From: Flavobacteriales bacterium | GTDB lineage: Bacteria > Bacteroidota > Bacteroidia > Flavobacteriales_F > PHOS-HE28 | Length of the DNA: 64,000 bases | NCBI GenBank assembly: GCA_020635715.1 | Contig: JACJZG010000005.1 | Span: forward strand, 1-64,000 | Reading direction: 5' to 3' | In this document: piece after piece, positions 63,885 to 64,000 of the stretch | How positions within the stretch are numbered: the stretch's first letter is position 1 | Layout: the number at the start of each line of letters is the position of its first letter | Program-made: the position numbers and the translations under genes | Notes under the pieces: model-generated | What the model was told of the DNA's origin: nothing | What the model saw: only the letters and a program-made list of their open reading frames with translations | Databases searched by the model: none

Positions 63885-64000
63885 AGCTGACCCCGCTTTG
63901 GACAGCGGATGCGGAAGATTCCTTCGCGGAGATCATCGACCACCTGGTGAAGGAGTGGGGCCGTAGTGTGGCCTTGGCATTCCACGAGGAGGTGGAAAGG
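63881..64000 (+). CDS. RelE/ParE-family toxin (partial, cut by window end)
   Basis: The first 40 residues are visible: MKLTPLWTADAEDSFAEIIDHLVKEWG, then SVALAFHEEVE. This matches the ParE N-terminus (a strand, then a helix with 'w...A..df..i..yi...wg'). ParE toxins poison DNA gyrase, RelE cleaves ribosome-bound mRNA; the catalytic C-terminal part is outside the window. Translation is coupled to the antitoxin by a 4-bp overlap. Confidence 0.75.
   Translation, partial: MKLTPLWTADAEDSFAEIIDHLVKEWGRSVALAFHEEVER

Overview
This window comes from a GC-rich member of the Bacteroidota, most likely a Flavobacteriales-type lineage. The evidence is several proteins with type IX secretion (T9SS) C-terminal sorting domains (type A and type B), a T9SS plug protein, BshA for bacillithiol, a fused branched-chain/pyruvate-type E1 dehydrogenase, PruA plus ornithine aminotransferase, and upstream elements of the form TAnnTTTG, the Bacteroidota -7 promoter. 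Nothing looks like a prophage, conjugative element or CRISPR locus. Many genes carry single-base indels, several in short G or C runs, so some 'broken' genes are probably assembly errors.

Layout. 1-2.9 kb: end of an M1 peptidase, a GC-rich non-coding stretch, a coupled pair of small membrane/envelope genes, then an AAA ATPase gene bounded on both sides by the same ~48-bp palindrome. 3-9.3 kb (minus): envelope-lipid operon of methyltransferase, GT-C glycosyltransferase, LTA-synthase-like sulfatase, diacylglycerol-kinase-like enzyme and a TonB-C-like protein. 9.4-11.4 kb: fused E1 dehydrogenase. 11.4-18 kb: T9SS cargo, TfoX-N protein, deaminase, TPR protein, LTD protein and a frameshifted unknown. 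18-22.4 kb: YdeI-like, SUI1, beta-barrel, FecCD-type ABC permease and ATPase, MscL. 22.4-33.3 kb (minus): CotH-like protein, lipoprotein, thioesterase, DUF349, SpoIIE phosphatase, PruA, carbonic anhydrase, SulP transporter, ApaG. 33.5-37.4 kb: propeller-like T9SS protein, J/KTSC protein, T9SS plug, orphan NqrF-type ferredoxin.

37.8-47.1 kb is the most unusual part. It is a tandem array of two paralogous families, 'P' (signal peptide, NLVPNP motif, T9SS type A tail; four copies) and 'S' (tail-fibre/S74-chaperone protein; one long copy, two truncated copies, one possible remnant). It shows block identity between copies (508 bp apparently identical), conserved start-proximal hairpins with paired base changes, two (CT)n microsatellites, and two copies of a minus-strand promoter-terminator unit that looks like a small RNA. 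The layout resembles a surface-protein locus evolving by duplication and gene conversion.

47.2-64 kb: bshA and a coupled membrane protein, a CoA-transferase, tRNA-Leu and tRNA-Lys, a GNAT-like protein, aroK, a minus operon (SIMPL-like protein, methyltransferase fused to a Rof-like domain, DUF1801, PyrR-like), then a tight plus operon (sodium symporter, GNAT, M20 amidohydrolase, alanine racemase, ornithine-racemase-like), rlmD, ornithine aminotransferase, and the start of a ParE-type toxin-antitoxin pair cut by the window edge.
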